64,000 nt of DNA from Nyssa sinensis (lineage: Eukaryota; Streptophyta; Magnoliopsida; Cornales; Nyssaceae), in NCBI GenBank assembly GCA_008638375.1, contig CM018038.1, positions 32,843,169-32,907,168 on the forward strand. Direction: 5' to 3'. Below the pieces are notes generated by a model. The model was given only the letters and a program-made list of their open reading frames with translations, did not search any database and had not been told where the DNA came from. The first letter of the stretch is position 1. Each line of letters opens with the position of its first letter. This document shows positions 36,839-47,456 of the stretch, piece by piece. A program made the position numbers and the translations under genes.

Positions 36839-38421
36839 AATCAAAGTTCTTTATTTGATATTTAGTTAAAACAGTTCAAACATTTGTAAGAAGATCATAT
36901 AACATTTGAGTATCTTACAAACACATTTTCTTAAGTTAAAGAAGACAATATAGTTGTCAATAGGTCATTCAAAACGTATATAGTATAACTGTTAAACAAA
37001 GGCTATAAAGAAAAACGATTTCATATGTCGATATATCATAAAAGAGTTCAATATTTATATTTATAATGAAAATGTCTACCTCAATATGGTATGAAACACT
37101 CACCTGAAATTCGAAGGCTTAACTCCAAAATTCCTTCCTTTAGTTGAAGGTTCCTATAATCACATTTCAAAGTTCGGTTACATTCCATAATATCACTCGA
37201 TTTAATTTTCATTTAAATCTCTTTCTATTCTTAGTTACCTTTCCTTGGTATCCTCTTTAAGTCTTAGACGTATTAATTTCTAACCTTAATCTTAAGCGTT
37301 GTACTTTTAGAGTATACTCTTCTGGTAGCTTCGTTATATTTTAAAGTTTGATTTTATTACCTTACATATTTACGTGTCACATTTTTTCATACCTTGTTCC
37401 ATAATACGGACCTCACCATTGAGTCCGGAACGACGAAGAAAGTCAATTTAGACCCTCTCAAACTTTCATTTGGTTTTAGGGACACTAGGGACAATTAGGT
37501 AATTTACACTTTAACGTGTCTTATTATTTTTTTTTCGGAGTCCCATCTTGTGAAACGGATCCCACCATTGGGTCCAGAACGTTCAAAATAGTCAAAATAC
37601 ACTATCTGTTTATTTTATTTGGACTTCATTTGACTTATTTTAGGACTCGGGGCATTTTCGTAACTTTCTTTAAATTAATATTTAATTAATTTTCTGTTTG
37701 GGCCTTAGTGGCATTTTTTAGAACTTTTGGGGTTGGTTCATAATTTTCAAAAGTTTCGGTCTGAACCAGTGGGTTCACTGGCTCAAACCCTAAACCAGTT
37801 TTCAAAACTACTGAATCGACCGGTTTAGTCTAGACCCAAAAATCCCCCCGTTTTTTCGGTCATCATCTCCGGCCGGCGTCGGTGGACAGAACAGTGTTAC
37901 CACTCACTGTTTCTCCCATTTTCTCATGGTTTTTCATTTCCAAATTTCACTATTTTTGTACCAAATAAATTCTTGGACTTCAAGAAATATTTTAGAACCG
38001 ATTTTGGCCCCAAACGTCACTGGTTTCCAACACCCATTTCCAATTTTCCGGTGAAGAATAATTGGCCATAAAATGGCCGTCTCTTCACCTTTTTCATGAT
38101 TCAAGTTGCATTGGGTTCCTAACAAACTTGACTACCCATTTCTAATCCTAGAATTGAGATTAACTCAACGTACAAAAATCTGCCATGATTGACTGTGTAA
38201 CCCAGTTCTGATTTTCTCAGTTTTTTTTTTCTTCATGTTTCGAGTCCCTCTAATTCAACATTTGATTCTGCAATAATATGGAGTAAAATGAAAGCAATTA
38301 AAATGTAATTATTTACCTGTTTTTAGCCAAATTTTTGCTTTCTAATCTCTTCCAAAAATCAGTTCTCTCTCTCTAAACTTTGCTTCTTCCTCTTGCGCCT
38401 CAGGTTGCTCACCCTCCAGTT

Positions 38422-38424
<3 letters not shown>

Positions 38425-38470
<46 letters not shown>
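38425..38470. repeat. (CT)n microsatellite
   Basis: About 22 CT units within the solo LTR. Reading frames across it on both strands are low-complexity artefacts. Confidence 0.95.
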
Positions 38471-38473
<3 letters not shown>

Positions 38474-40365
38474 CTTTGTTTTATGTGGGTTCTATTTGAT
38501 TTTTGGTTTGTATATATGTTGAATACCCATACACGCACACCTGCACACATGGCTGTTTGCATGCAGCCACTCGGTTTCTCTCTCTCTAATCATCTCACCC
38601 ACTCTCTCTTTCTTTTCTTTTCAGTTTCTGAATTCTCCCACACACACACGCAACACAACACTCAACCTCACTTCTAATCACCCAAAATCCTAGCACACTC
38701 AATGTTCTGATTCCACTGATTCTCTTTACTTCTTTTCTTTTCATTTCTTTCTTCATTATAAACTATGTGCGGCACATGGTTTCCATCCTACATATATATA
38801 TATATATATACAATTATATATATATATTTTCATATAATTTATACAACCGTATATATACATATATATTTTATTTAATTGTTTATATTTATATTTATATTAT
38901 TATTGTTATTAATCTTTTTCTTTTTTTCTTTTTTCTTTTTATCTCATTCTTTCATTTTTATTTATTTTTTCCCAATTCAGTTTCAGAATCGAATTGTTTT
39001 GGCCATTTTCAACTTTTGAGCCTTATTGGTCAATTTGATATTACTCACCCATTTTAAACTTTATTCTTGACCTTCAGTTATTATTCCAATATCTTAAATA
39101 ATTTACTATTTTGATTGACTTGTAACTTTAAATTTTTGGGATTACATGTCATGACCTGGTTCAACCCGGGTCGGGTACTGTCTAACTCGGGTCGGGGTGT
39201 TACAATAATTGTGCATAAGCACTACGAGCTATTAAGGCCCTTTGGGACTCAAAATCCTGTAAATGCTCAGTAGAAGGTTTATCCCCCAGGTATGAGATAT
39301 CTCTATTGATCTGTTAAGATGAGAGTCAGGTTCAAAACAGATTATACTAAAATAAAAGTGAAAATATGTTACGTTTAGAAAGGGTAGAAGGTTTATCCCC
39401 TATTTTTCTAAACGTGATTTATATGTTCTGATTTCATGATCAAAGGATTTATGTTTTCATGATTAATGGTAGAAGGTTTTCGAACCCCTATTTACATGAA
39501 ATGGGTTTTTAAATGGCCTTGCTTTAAAATGTTAAAGGGTCATACCCTCCCCTATTTAAAAGAAAAGGAATTTTATCCTCTTGTTTATAAGAAAAGGATT
39601 TCAATTTTTCTTTGGCCACCAAATGGCCATCGTGTACATGTTTACAAGTTTTCTGTTGCATATTAAATGCTTTACTCGAATGATTTAAAATGTTTCGTGT
39701 TACATGTTTTTGAAGATTCTTGTATCCTGTAGTAGATGAAATAAGTGTTAAGCCTGACTGCATTGAATGCTTCATGCTATCTATTTTAAGATTTCTATAT
39801 TCTATATCTGAAATGTACGAGCAATTGGTAGTGATTGTTTATAAATCTGTTGTACTTAACCCACTACTAGTTGAAAACCCATGACAAGGTACTGAAATTA
39901 CTCATGAGCTTTTCACAAAACTCATATGGATTTGTTACCCGTGACTCTTTCAGGTAACGAAGATGATTGGGAACCTTGCCCATATTAAGGAAGGGCGTCG
40001 GGAGCTCCCCACTTAAATTAGCATTTTGGGAATGTCAGGACCAGTAGTTGGTAAATATTTTTATAGTATTCTATTTTGGACAAATTATGTAATTAAGTCC
40101 CTAAGGACAATGACTATGTAATATGTTTAACTTTTAAAAATTTAGCAAGCTCTGTATGTTTGTTAATTATACCATTCTGTGAGTGGAAGTTTCGGACGGA
40201 CGTGTAGAAAGAAAGAAAGAAAAAAATTTCACGCTTCCACAAAATATATTCAAGGCCGCACCGCCGTCTGACACCGTTGCTTCTAGTCCACCCACCGACC
40301 CCCGAGCTAAAGGGTGGCGGTCGCGTCTCCGTAATCCACATAGGCTTGGTCACGAGTCGCAACAA

Positions 40366-40435
40366 GAGTGGTATCAGAGTTTTAGGTTGGGTTAATAAGG
40401 GACCAGCTGACACCACAAGAGTGGTATCAGAGTTG
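40366..40435 (+). other. Duplicated primer-binding site of the gypsy element
   Basis: TGGTATCAGAG, complementary to the initiator methionine tRNA end, occurs at 40369-40379 and again at 40422-40432. Each copy is preceded by acaagag and followed by tt(t/g)taggttg, so a 53-bp segment is tandemly duplicated. Normally one primer site lies next to the LTR. Confidence 0.8.
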
Positions 40436-40557
40436 TAGGTTGATTTAATGAGAAACAAGTGACACCAACAGGGTTAGTAACATAATTATAGGTTTATATA
40501 GATCCTAGGTTGCCTAAGAAAATTAAAATTAGCAAATGACATATTATAGAAAACTTA

Positions 40558-40780
40558 AGAAAGTATATGTCCTAATATGAAGGTAAGGTATGAGACTCGC
40601 AATAGGGTGAAGCAAATGTGCTGAAGTATATGTCCTGATGTGAATGCAGGGTATGGGACCCATAATAGAGTAAAGTATATGTCCTGAAATATATGTCCTG
40701 ATGTGAAGGTGGGGTATATGACCCACAATAGAGTAAGTATATGTCCTGATATGAAGGCGGGGTATGGGACATGCGATAAA
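40558..40780 (+). repeat. Tandem repeat in the gypsy leader, about four units
   Basis: Units of about 50-63 bp carry the core agtatatgtcctgatatgaag (with a/g variants) followed by ggtatgrgac and aatagagta. Starts lie near 40561, 40625, 40687 and 40735. They lie in the untranslated leader between primer sites and gag. Confidence 0.8.
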
Positions 40781-41049
40781 GTAAAAGTGTTAAAATTTGA
40801 ATATTAGAAATAAGCATGGGATATAGAACCCACAATTAGAATCAAAAAATGATTAATGAAAGATCTTAAACCTTAAATTATAAGGTAAATAAATATGACC
40901 TTATGTGTTATAACATATGAAAATGAATTAAAAAAATGTTTACCTTTCATAATAGTGACGATTAAACAGTGTTCAAGCCTAGAGTGGGGCTCGACAGCAG
41001 GCGCCAAATCCCAGGGCACCTCAAGACCAAGGACAACCTGCTGAAGCAA

Positions 41050-41920
41050 GAAACACTACGACACATAAGATGTTCTAGAGCTTCAAACCCCCTAGGTTTG
41101 ATGGGCTCGCAACAACGATCGACGCTGAGGCGTGGGTCTTGGAAATGGAGCATATATTCACAATTCTGCCTTGTATGGAGGAGTAGAAGGTCTCTTTTGC
41201 TACCTTCACTTTTAAAGATGCAGCATACCGTTGGTGGCTCTCAAAGAAGGAAAGAGAACCTCTGATAAGCTGGGCATGATTCTTGGAGATGTTTTACGAT
41301 AAGTATTTCCCACAGTCAACCAGGAACCAGAAGATAGTAGAATTCGCAACCCTCATCTAAGGAAACATAATTGTTGAGGAACACGAGGCCAAGTCCATAA
41401 AGCTAGCTCGCTTCTTACCCCACACTATTGCCACTGAGGACCTAAAGGCTAGGAAGTTTGAAAATGGCTTGAAGGACATCATCAAGTACAGAATTGAGCC
41501 TTTTGAGCATCCGACCTACAACGAGGTGGTGAATCGTGCCAATATTTTTTAGAGGGTCGAGAATGCACTAGCCTAGAAGAAGGATAAAAAGAAGACTATT
41601 AATGAAGAAGACTAAGACTAGGGCCAAGAGTGCAAACTCTGTGAATGAGGGGGGTAACACTAGCCAAAAGACTACAGATGCCCCACTGTGCCCTATTTAT
41701 CAGAAACACCACTTTACACCCTACCGACGTCTTACTGGGGCTTGTTTCAGATGCGAAAAAACTAGCCACGTGGTCAAAGACTGCCCAACACCAGTCCAAG
41801 ATGTCGGCGGTGCCACAATTGTAGCTTCTTCAGCTGCACTGAAATCTCATACCTCGATAACCGAAAAGCCGCAAGGAAGTAAGGAACCCTTAAGGTACGG
41901 TCGAGTATTCAATCTCTGAG
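41050..41920 (+). pseudogene. Gypsy gag with zinc knuckle, multiple in-frame stops
   Basis: One frame from about 41070 reads FKPPRFDGLATTIDAEAWVL, then ILPCMEE, FKDAAYRWWLSKKEREPLIS and MFYDKYFPQSTRNQKIVEF. This is the retrotransposon gag capsid core. Stops fall where Q or W is expected (after CMEE; in SWA-stop-FLEM; before GNIIVEE; after RANIF). A second frame from 41602 encodes the CCHC knuckle CFRCEKTSHVVKDC at about 41740-41785, after a short shift. No protease or polymerase follows. Confidence 0.85.
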
Positions 41921-42254
41921 GCTGCATAGACCCCTATTGGTCAGCTAGGTACCATGTCCAATACTTAATTACTTTCTGATTTATATGCCTTCATCATTTA
42001 ACTTGACTTTTAAGACCACTATGATCTGTAGTAACAACTAAACGTGAAATATATGACTAAGGGTAAACAAGTAAGACGTAATCACGACAATAAGACCTAA
42101 TTACTATAATGACTGTTAAGATATCGAGATAAGTCATGAGTAAGACACAAAAATTTTCTAAATACCAATAATGAGAGAGAAAAAAGGGACAAAGTCTTTT
42201 AATGACTAAGGACCCTTGAGTTTTGAGGACAAAACTCTTTTAAGGAGGGAAGAA

Positions 42255-43000
42255 TATAACACCCCGACCCAGTTATTGATAATTAAGTCACTAATTAAAT
42301 ATTAGGGACTTTAAGAAGCAAAATAATAGTTAAAAAAAACTAGAGCACTGAAAATAAAAGTTACAAAATAGTAAGACCCCGATTTATGAAATCGATATAA
42401 GAAGAAAATAAATAAATAATACAAGTACATGAGAAGAAAAATAAAATTAATACAAAAAATAAAATAAAATTTAAGTGCAAAGGCATAACTAAAGGCAAAT
42501 AAAAAAGAAAAAGAAGGAAAATAGGCCAAAAGTGTTGGCCCAAAGTCTTGATCCCAATACCAAAAAGAAGGATTTATTACCCATGACTCTTTCAGGTAAC
42601 AAAGATGATTGGGAGTCTTGTCCGTACTAAGGAAGGGCGTCGAGAACTCCACACTTAAATTAACATTTTGGGAATGTTAGGACCAATAGTTGGTCAATCT
42701 TTTTGTAGTATTCTATTTTGGATAAATTATGTAATTAAGTCCCTTAAAGACAATGACCATGTAATATGTTTAACTTTTAAAAATTTAGCAAGCTCTGTAT
42801 GTCTATTAATTGTATTGTTTTGTTAGTGGCAGTTCCGGGCGGACGTGTGAAAAGAGAGAAAAAAGAAGTTTTCACACTTCCGCAAAATATATTCAAGGCC
42901 GTATCGCCGTCCGACACCGTCGCCTTTGGTCCACCCGCCTGGCCCCCGAGCCGAAGGGTGGTGTCGCATCCCTGTAATCCGCATAGGCTAGGTCGCGACA
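42255..43000 (+). repeat. 3' LTR of the gag-only gypsy element, internally deleted
   Basis: A typical gypsy tail precedes it: tttgaggacaaaactctttt and the polypurine tract aaggagggaagaa (42242-42254). The LTR then starts TATAACACCCCGACCC (TG changed to TA) and ends CGCGACA at 43000. A junction near 42570 joins parts that lie about 3.2 kb apart (excluding the solo LTR) in the 5' LTR, so the middle of this copy has been deleted. Confidence 0.82.
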
Positions 43001-43002
43001 TT

Positions 43003-46000
43003 AGGTACCCAATTATGTTAAACAGAGCGCATTTTCAGACTCTGAGGCTCCTAAATATGTTGGTATGAGTTTCTTTTTATTTTTAATACTCTTCTGGTAG
43101 CTTCATTAAGTCTTAAGGATGTATTTGTCATTTTTAGTTTGCTATCGGGTCTTATTTTTCCAAAAGGACGTCATCGTTAAGTTCGGAATGTCAAAGATAA
43201 TAAATTTAGGCTTTTTCAAGTCTTCATTTGCCTATTTGTGACTTATATTAAGTCTAGGGGCATTTTTGCAATTTACACTTTCATGTGTCCTATTTTTCGA
43301 AACTAAATCCGACAATATGATCCTCACTGTTGTGTTCGGAACGTCGAAGAAAGTCAAAATAGGCTTTCTCTGACATTCAACAGGCTTCGGGCGTCACTAA
43401 AGGCATAATAGTAATTATGGCATTTTATGTTTCTAAATTTTTGGGATTTCATTTCGTGAAATGGACCCTGCCATTGGGTCTGGAATGTCGAAAAATGTTA
43501 AGGTAGACACCCCTTTTATTTTATTCGGACATACATAGTCTTTAATTTAAGTAATTTAATATATATATATATATATATATTAAGTGAATAATTATCACAA
43601 AGTATTGGGTGGCGTAGTGGTTAGAACCCTTGAATTATTCGCATGAGGTGGGTGGTTTAAGTCTGGGGAGCTATGGCTCCCTTTTTTTTCTTCTGATTTT
43701 TCATGTGCCAAATGACGGATAACAAGGCATTCATTGGATATGTTATCCCTATCTTTGCGTGGTTTAATAAATTAATCACCTATCCTTGTAACCAAACACC
43801 CCATTTCCAGATTTAAAACATTCTAAACCAACTCGTTTAGGCACTTGGCTCAGGCTCCGACCTAAACTCGAACTTAAACTCGAAACTGACCTGAACTAAC
43901 CCGTTACTGTCCATCGTCTTCCCTAGCACAATAGACAATAGCTGAAACCCTAAAATTTACAATTTGTGGGTCTTGTCTACAGTTTTTTATTCTAATCGAC
44001 TTCTAAAAGCTCAATCAATGTTTTGGCATTCGTATTAGGGCTTAAAACGAGTTCAAGGGCTTGGTTTGAAGTTTGATAATTATGGTTGTTGATCTGTCAT
44101 GGAAATCAATCAAATTACTAAACTAAACTACTAGTGTAGTAGAGAAGTAAGGGTCGAACCCACAGAGACTGTTAATTGTTTAAAAACTAAAGTTGAGATT
44201 AATTTTAATTCAGATTAACAAAGATTGATTGTTGTTGATTTTCTTTCTAAAATTAAATGAGAATTATAATTAAAGCAAATATTGAACTGAATTAACAATT
44301 AATCGAATTAAAAGAGGATTCCTAGGGTGTTGAATCCACCACTAATCTTGTAACGAGCTTCAATTGTATTAATTCTTAGGCCATTAAATTTGGATGTAAA
44401 AGATGTATTTTGGCTACAAGCCTCAATACAATCATCAAGAAAATCACGCACCAAAACCCTAAGCACGAATCATCTTTGGTCAACACAAATTGTCTACGCT
44501 AATTCTAAGGTCATAGTCAGAATTTGTTTTCCCTGAGTTATGACTCATTCTACGGTTTTGATATATATACACATATTACTATTGTATAATCACATAAACA
44601 AAATCACAGAAATTGATTATGTGAAACTGAATAATACGATCATTGCCTTAATAAAATCCCAACGTTATACAATCAACATCAAAACTAATTAACCCAAAAA
44701 TAAAATACAAAGAAGCAATATTACTTGACTAGGGTTTCATTTAAACCTTAGGAATGAGAGAAACTTAGCCCATGATAGTGGCAAAGGAGACTACCATAGT
44801 CATGGAGTTCTTCATCTTCTTTTTTAAAGTCGTCTCCTTCCTTCTTCTCCTCCTCAAGATCCCCAAAAATGGCCTCCTCTTTTCCCAAAATCGTAGCTCA
44901 CAATATTCTCCCCTTTTTTCCAAAAATACCCCCACAACATAAGAATTCAAGAAAATAAAATAAAATCTCGTAATTAGACATTAGGGGCCCAAAAAGGGAG
45001 TCTAAAGTGCTCCAAAATAGAGCCTATAATGCTAAAATAAGCCCTGGTCCACCAACATATGGACCAAGCCTCTTCTAATCCAAAATCACTTGTTTTCTAC
45101 TTCTTTTAGCACTTCAAAGCCCAATATTTTTCTTTTGCTCCAAATCCACCACTAAATCATCAACTTTGTCAAGCTTTCTCTACAAAAAGATAAAACAAGA
45201 ATTAACAAGCAAATGCATATAGATTGAAGAAATTAAAATAATAAAAGTGCAAAAATATCTAGGGTTAACAAAATAAATATGCACTTTTTAACCAGTTATC
45301 AGTTGTAAGTCATTTGGTTTGGGCTTGTTTTGGTTTGGCCTGTCATGATCCTATGGTTATGGGAATTCATAATCCATTCAAAGATTTGAGTTTAAGGCTC
45401 TGATTGAGGGGTTTAATATTGAACTTGCGACCTACAAGTCACTTTTTCTCCCTTATCTTTAATCCATTTGAATTAATTCTTGTTGATTTGAAACCTTAAT
45501 AACCTCTAGTTTCATCCCTGTATCATAGAAACCAACTTAGTTTTAGTCGATTCAAACTCATGTTTAGAGCTTCAACAATGGTGGATTTGGTTCGATTTCT
45601 ATTGTTTGGATAGTTTTACACTTTGTTTTCAATCTTATGCTATAGTATATCAACAATAAGATTCATATATGCACTTCTAAATCAATTAAATCAAGGCTAG
45701 TGGAAAAATATTCTAGAGAGAGAAAATGACCTTTCTCTCGGCCATTGCTTTTTCCTTCTCCCTTGGTTCTACTTTAAGTTTCCTTTACCTTCCATTTTAC
45801 GCAGCTTATTTCTTTTTAGGGTTACAGTATATGTATAAACCTTGCACCGCCTCTCTCTTTTCTCCATCTCTCTTTCTTTCTCTCTTAATCTCACTCTTTT
45901 TCTAATTAGACTCTTTTATTTGGGGCGGCAGCCGCATGTGCTACAATGTCCTTTCCCTTCTCTTTTGCGTTGCTTAAACAACTTACTATTGCCTCCCAAC

Positions 46001-46529
46001 TCCTTCTATCACATGCACACACACACTTTACACCTTAAGCATACACATATGCATGTGTAGTGTTCCTATATGTATACATACATATACACATTCAAGGTAT
46101 ATATATACATACATATATATTTATATATGTATATACATTCAAGAATATGCGTATATATATTCATGTATGTTTCTATTTGTATGTGTATATACGTATACAC
46201 ATTTCTCTCACACACTATGCCTATTGTGTTTGCAATGTATTGACTATATATATGTGTATATATATGCATGTATATTTTATGTACTCTTTTTATTTTATTC
46301 AATAAGTAAGTAAATACTTAATTTTTGATGTCTAGTTTTCCTCTTTTAGATTGACGGTGTATTTGTCCACCTACCTTTACTAACCTAGGTTAAATTAGTC
46401 TTATCTGTAATTAGGTTAATTTGTCTAACCGTAATTCAAAATGTTGTATATTTGACTGGAAAGATTTCTATTAGAGTTGCTTTTTAACGTATGACATAAA
46501 TTACCCAACTTATTGAGTCGGATGTTACA
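43003..46529 (-). repeat. Long gypsy LTR fragment, minus strand, with nested solo LTR
   Basis: In its own orientation it starts TGTAACATCCGACTC at 46529. The part 43080-43560 aligns by eye with 37310-37690 of the solo LTR (atactcttctggtagctt, then repeated gggcattttcgtaattt and ggacc...attgggtc phrases). Its other end is missing or obscured where it abuts the neighbouring 3' LTR at 43000. A 1,212-bp insert lies at 44090-45301. Rich CA/TA repeats fill 46010-46280. Confidence 0.65.
44090..45301 (-). repeat. Solo LTR or nonautonomous element, 1,212 bp, with 5-bp target duplication
   Basis: On the minus strand it starts TGATAACTGGTTAAAAAGTG and ends in TGACAGATCA. GTTGT flanks it at 44085-44089 and 45302-45306. 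Both termini share TGAT/ATCA. The segment near the left end, aagggtcgaacccacagaga (44148-44167), is of a type often seen in plant LTRs. No coding frame of note exists. Confidence 0.72.
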
Positions 46530-47456
46530 AAAACACCCAAATACAAGCATCAAAAGGAGCATCTTTTCCTAAAATAAGAAGCTCAAAATGGCCACTAGAA
46601 ATTAGACCAATAAAGGCGAAAAAAAAAAAAAAAAAGAAGAAGAAAAAGACTAATCAACAAGAACACAAGCTACCAGAGAAGCCATCGTCTCCCAAACTAT
46701 TACGTACAAAATCTTAAACCAAAGAGACCACTAAAACATAAACTTCAAGAAAAGGTTTAGCTTTAAGCCCCATTGGACTTCAATTTTGTTTCCAACCTGG
46801 TGAATAAAATACTACAAAGTTAATAATATTTTAGTACCATGTAGTTTGGTACCCGTTTTAAATAAGTTTTAAATAAGACATTCTATTATCAATCGAAAAA
46901 ATTCAGTTCTTAATTTATAATATTGTTTTAATTGAGACCAATTATAAATGATCGTCTCAAATTTTTAATGACAATTGTTCATGTACCATATGTGTAATTG
47001 TTTAAATTAAAATTATAGAATTTTATTTGAAACCTATATAAAGTACAAGATACTATTTTTAAAATTATATTAAAATATAAAATACTAAAATATCATGTGA
47101 TCACAAAAAGTTAAATTAACTGACGGATCAAGGTAGTTAGAGTTTGTGAAATTCATTGAAACTCCCCTCAAGATTTTGAATGTTTTCACAAAAAGTTGAG
47201 TCTTTTACATTGCCAGCTAACACAAACCCAACCCAAAATCATATTGAGGCCCGAATTTCCTTTCCCCCAAGCCCAAAATGCAGCCCTAGTCGTACAGAAC
47301 ACAAACCCTGTCCTCTCCTCCTACAAGAATTGAATCATACTCAAATCAGACCAAGAAACAGAGACAAAACAAAACCATCGCTACGACGTGAGTGTCCCGA
47401 TCAGGAAAGCCGAATAAGAACAGGAAGATCAGGAGAGGGTTTAGCTTAGTCCGAAA
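46530..47456 (+). promoter_or_regulatory. MIC10 upstream region and leader
   Basis: About 46530-47170 is AT-rich and has no gene. The 280 bp before the MIC10 start codon are markedly richer in C and include AGCCCA (47271-47276) and GAGGCCCG (about 47245), resembling site II (TGGGCY) elements common in promoters of plant mitochondrial-protein genes. No TATA box was chosen. The functional reading is inference. Confidence 0.4.

Larger units (their letters stand above)
35721..39204 (-). repeat. Solo LTR, 3,484 bp, with perfect 5-bp target duplication
   Basis: The unit starts TGTCACGACCC and ends GGTGTTACA on the plus strand. In its own orientation (minus) it starts TGTAACACCCCGACCC and ends in TGACA. 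ATAAT flanks it at 35716-35720 and 39205-39209, and the host LTR continues across the gap. No internal coding region, primer site or second LTR exists, so it is a solo LTR of a related long-LTR gypsy family. Confidence 0.85.
32992..40364 (+). repeat. 5' LTR of the gag-only gypsy element, interrupted at 35721-39204
   Basis: Bases 32992-33245 match 42314-42570 of the 3' LTR (agaagcaaaataatag to gaccaaaaaga). Bases 39929-40350 match 42571-42990. The stretch between is present only in this 5' copy. Excluding the insert, the LTR is about 3.88 kb. Small (AT)n runs occur at 33311-33330, 33395-33410 and 33745-33768, and a GA-rich stretch at 33470-33560. Several short frames here are low complexity and not genes. 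Confidence 0.8.
32992..43000 (+). mobile_element. Gag-only Ty3/gypsy element with about 3.9-kb LTRs, hosting a nested solo LTR
   Basis: The 5' LTR is 32992-35720 plus 39205-40364. Next come two primer sites, a tandem-repeat leader, gag with a zinc knuckle, a polypurine tract and a 3' LTR (42255-43000). No protease, RT or integrase exists between gag and the 3' LTR, so about 330 bp of remnant is all that follows gag. The first about 59 bp of the 5' LTR are missing against the 3' LTR, and the 3' LTR lacks about 3.2 kb of its middle. Long LTRs starting TGTAACACC-like with an initiator-Met primer site suggest a Tekay-type chromovirus (inference). Confidence 0.8.

Noticed and set aside
38359..38677. 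Leu/Ser-rich and Arg/Glu-rich frames on both strands
   Set aside because: Both are translations of a (CT)n microsatellite within a solo LTR.
46053..46313. Tyr/Ile-rich frames on both strands
   Set aside because: They derive from CA/TA-rich sequence in a gypsy LTR fragment.
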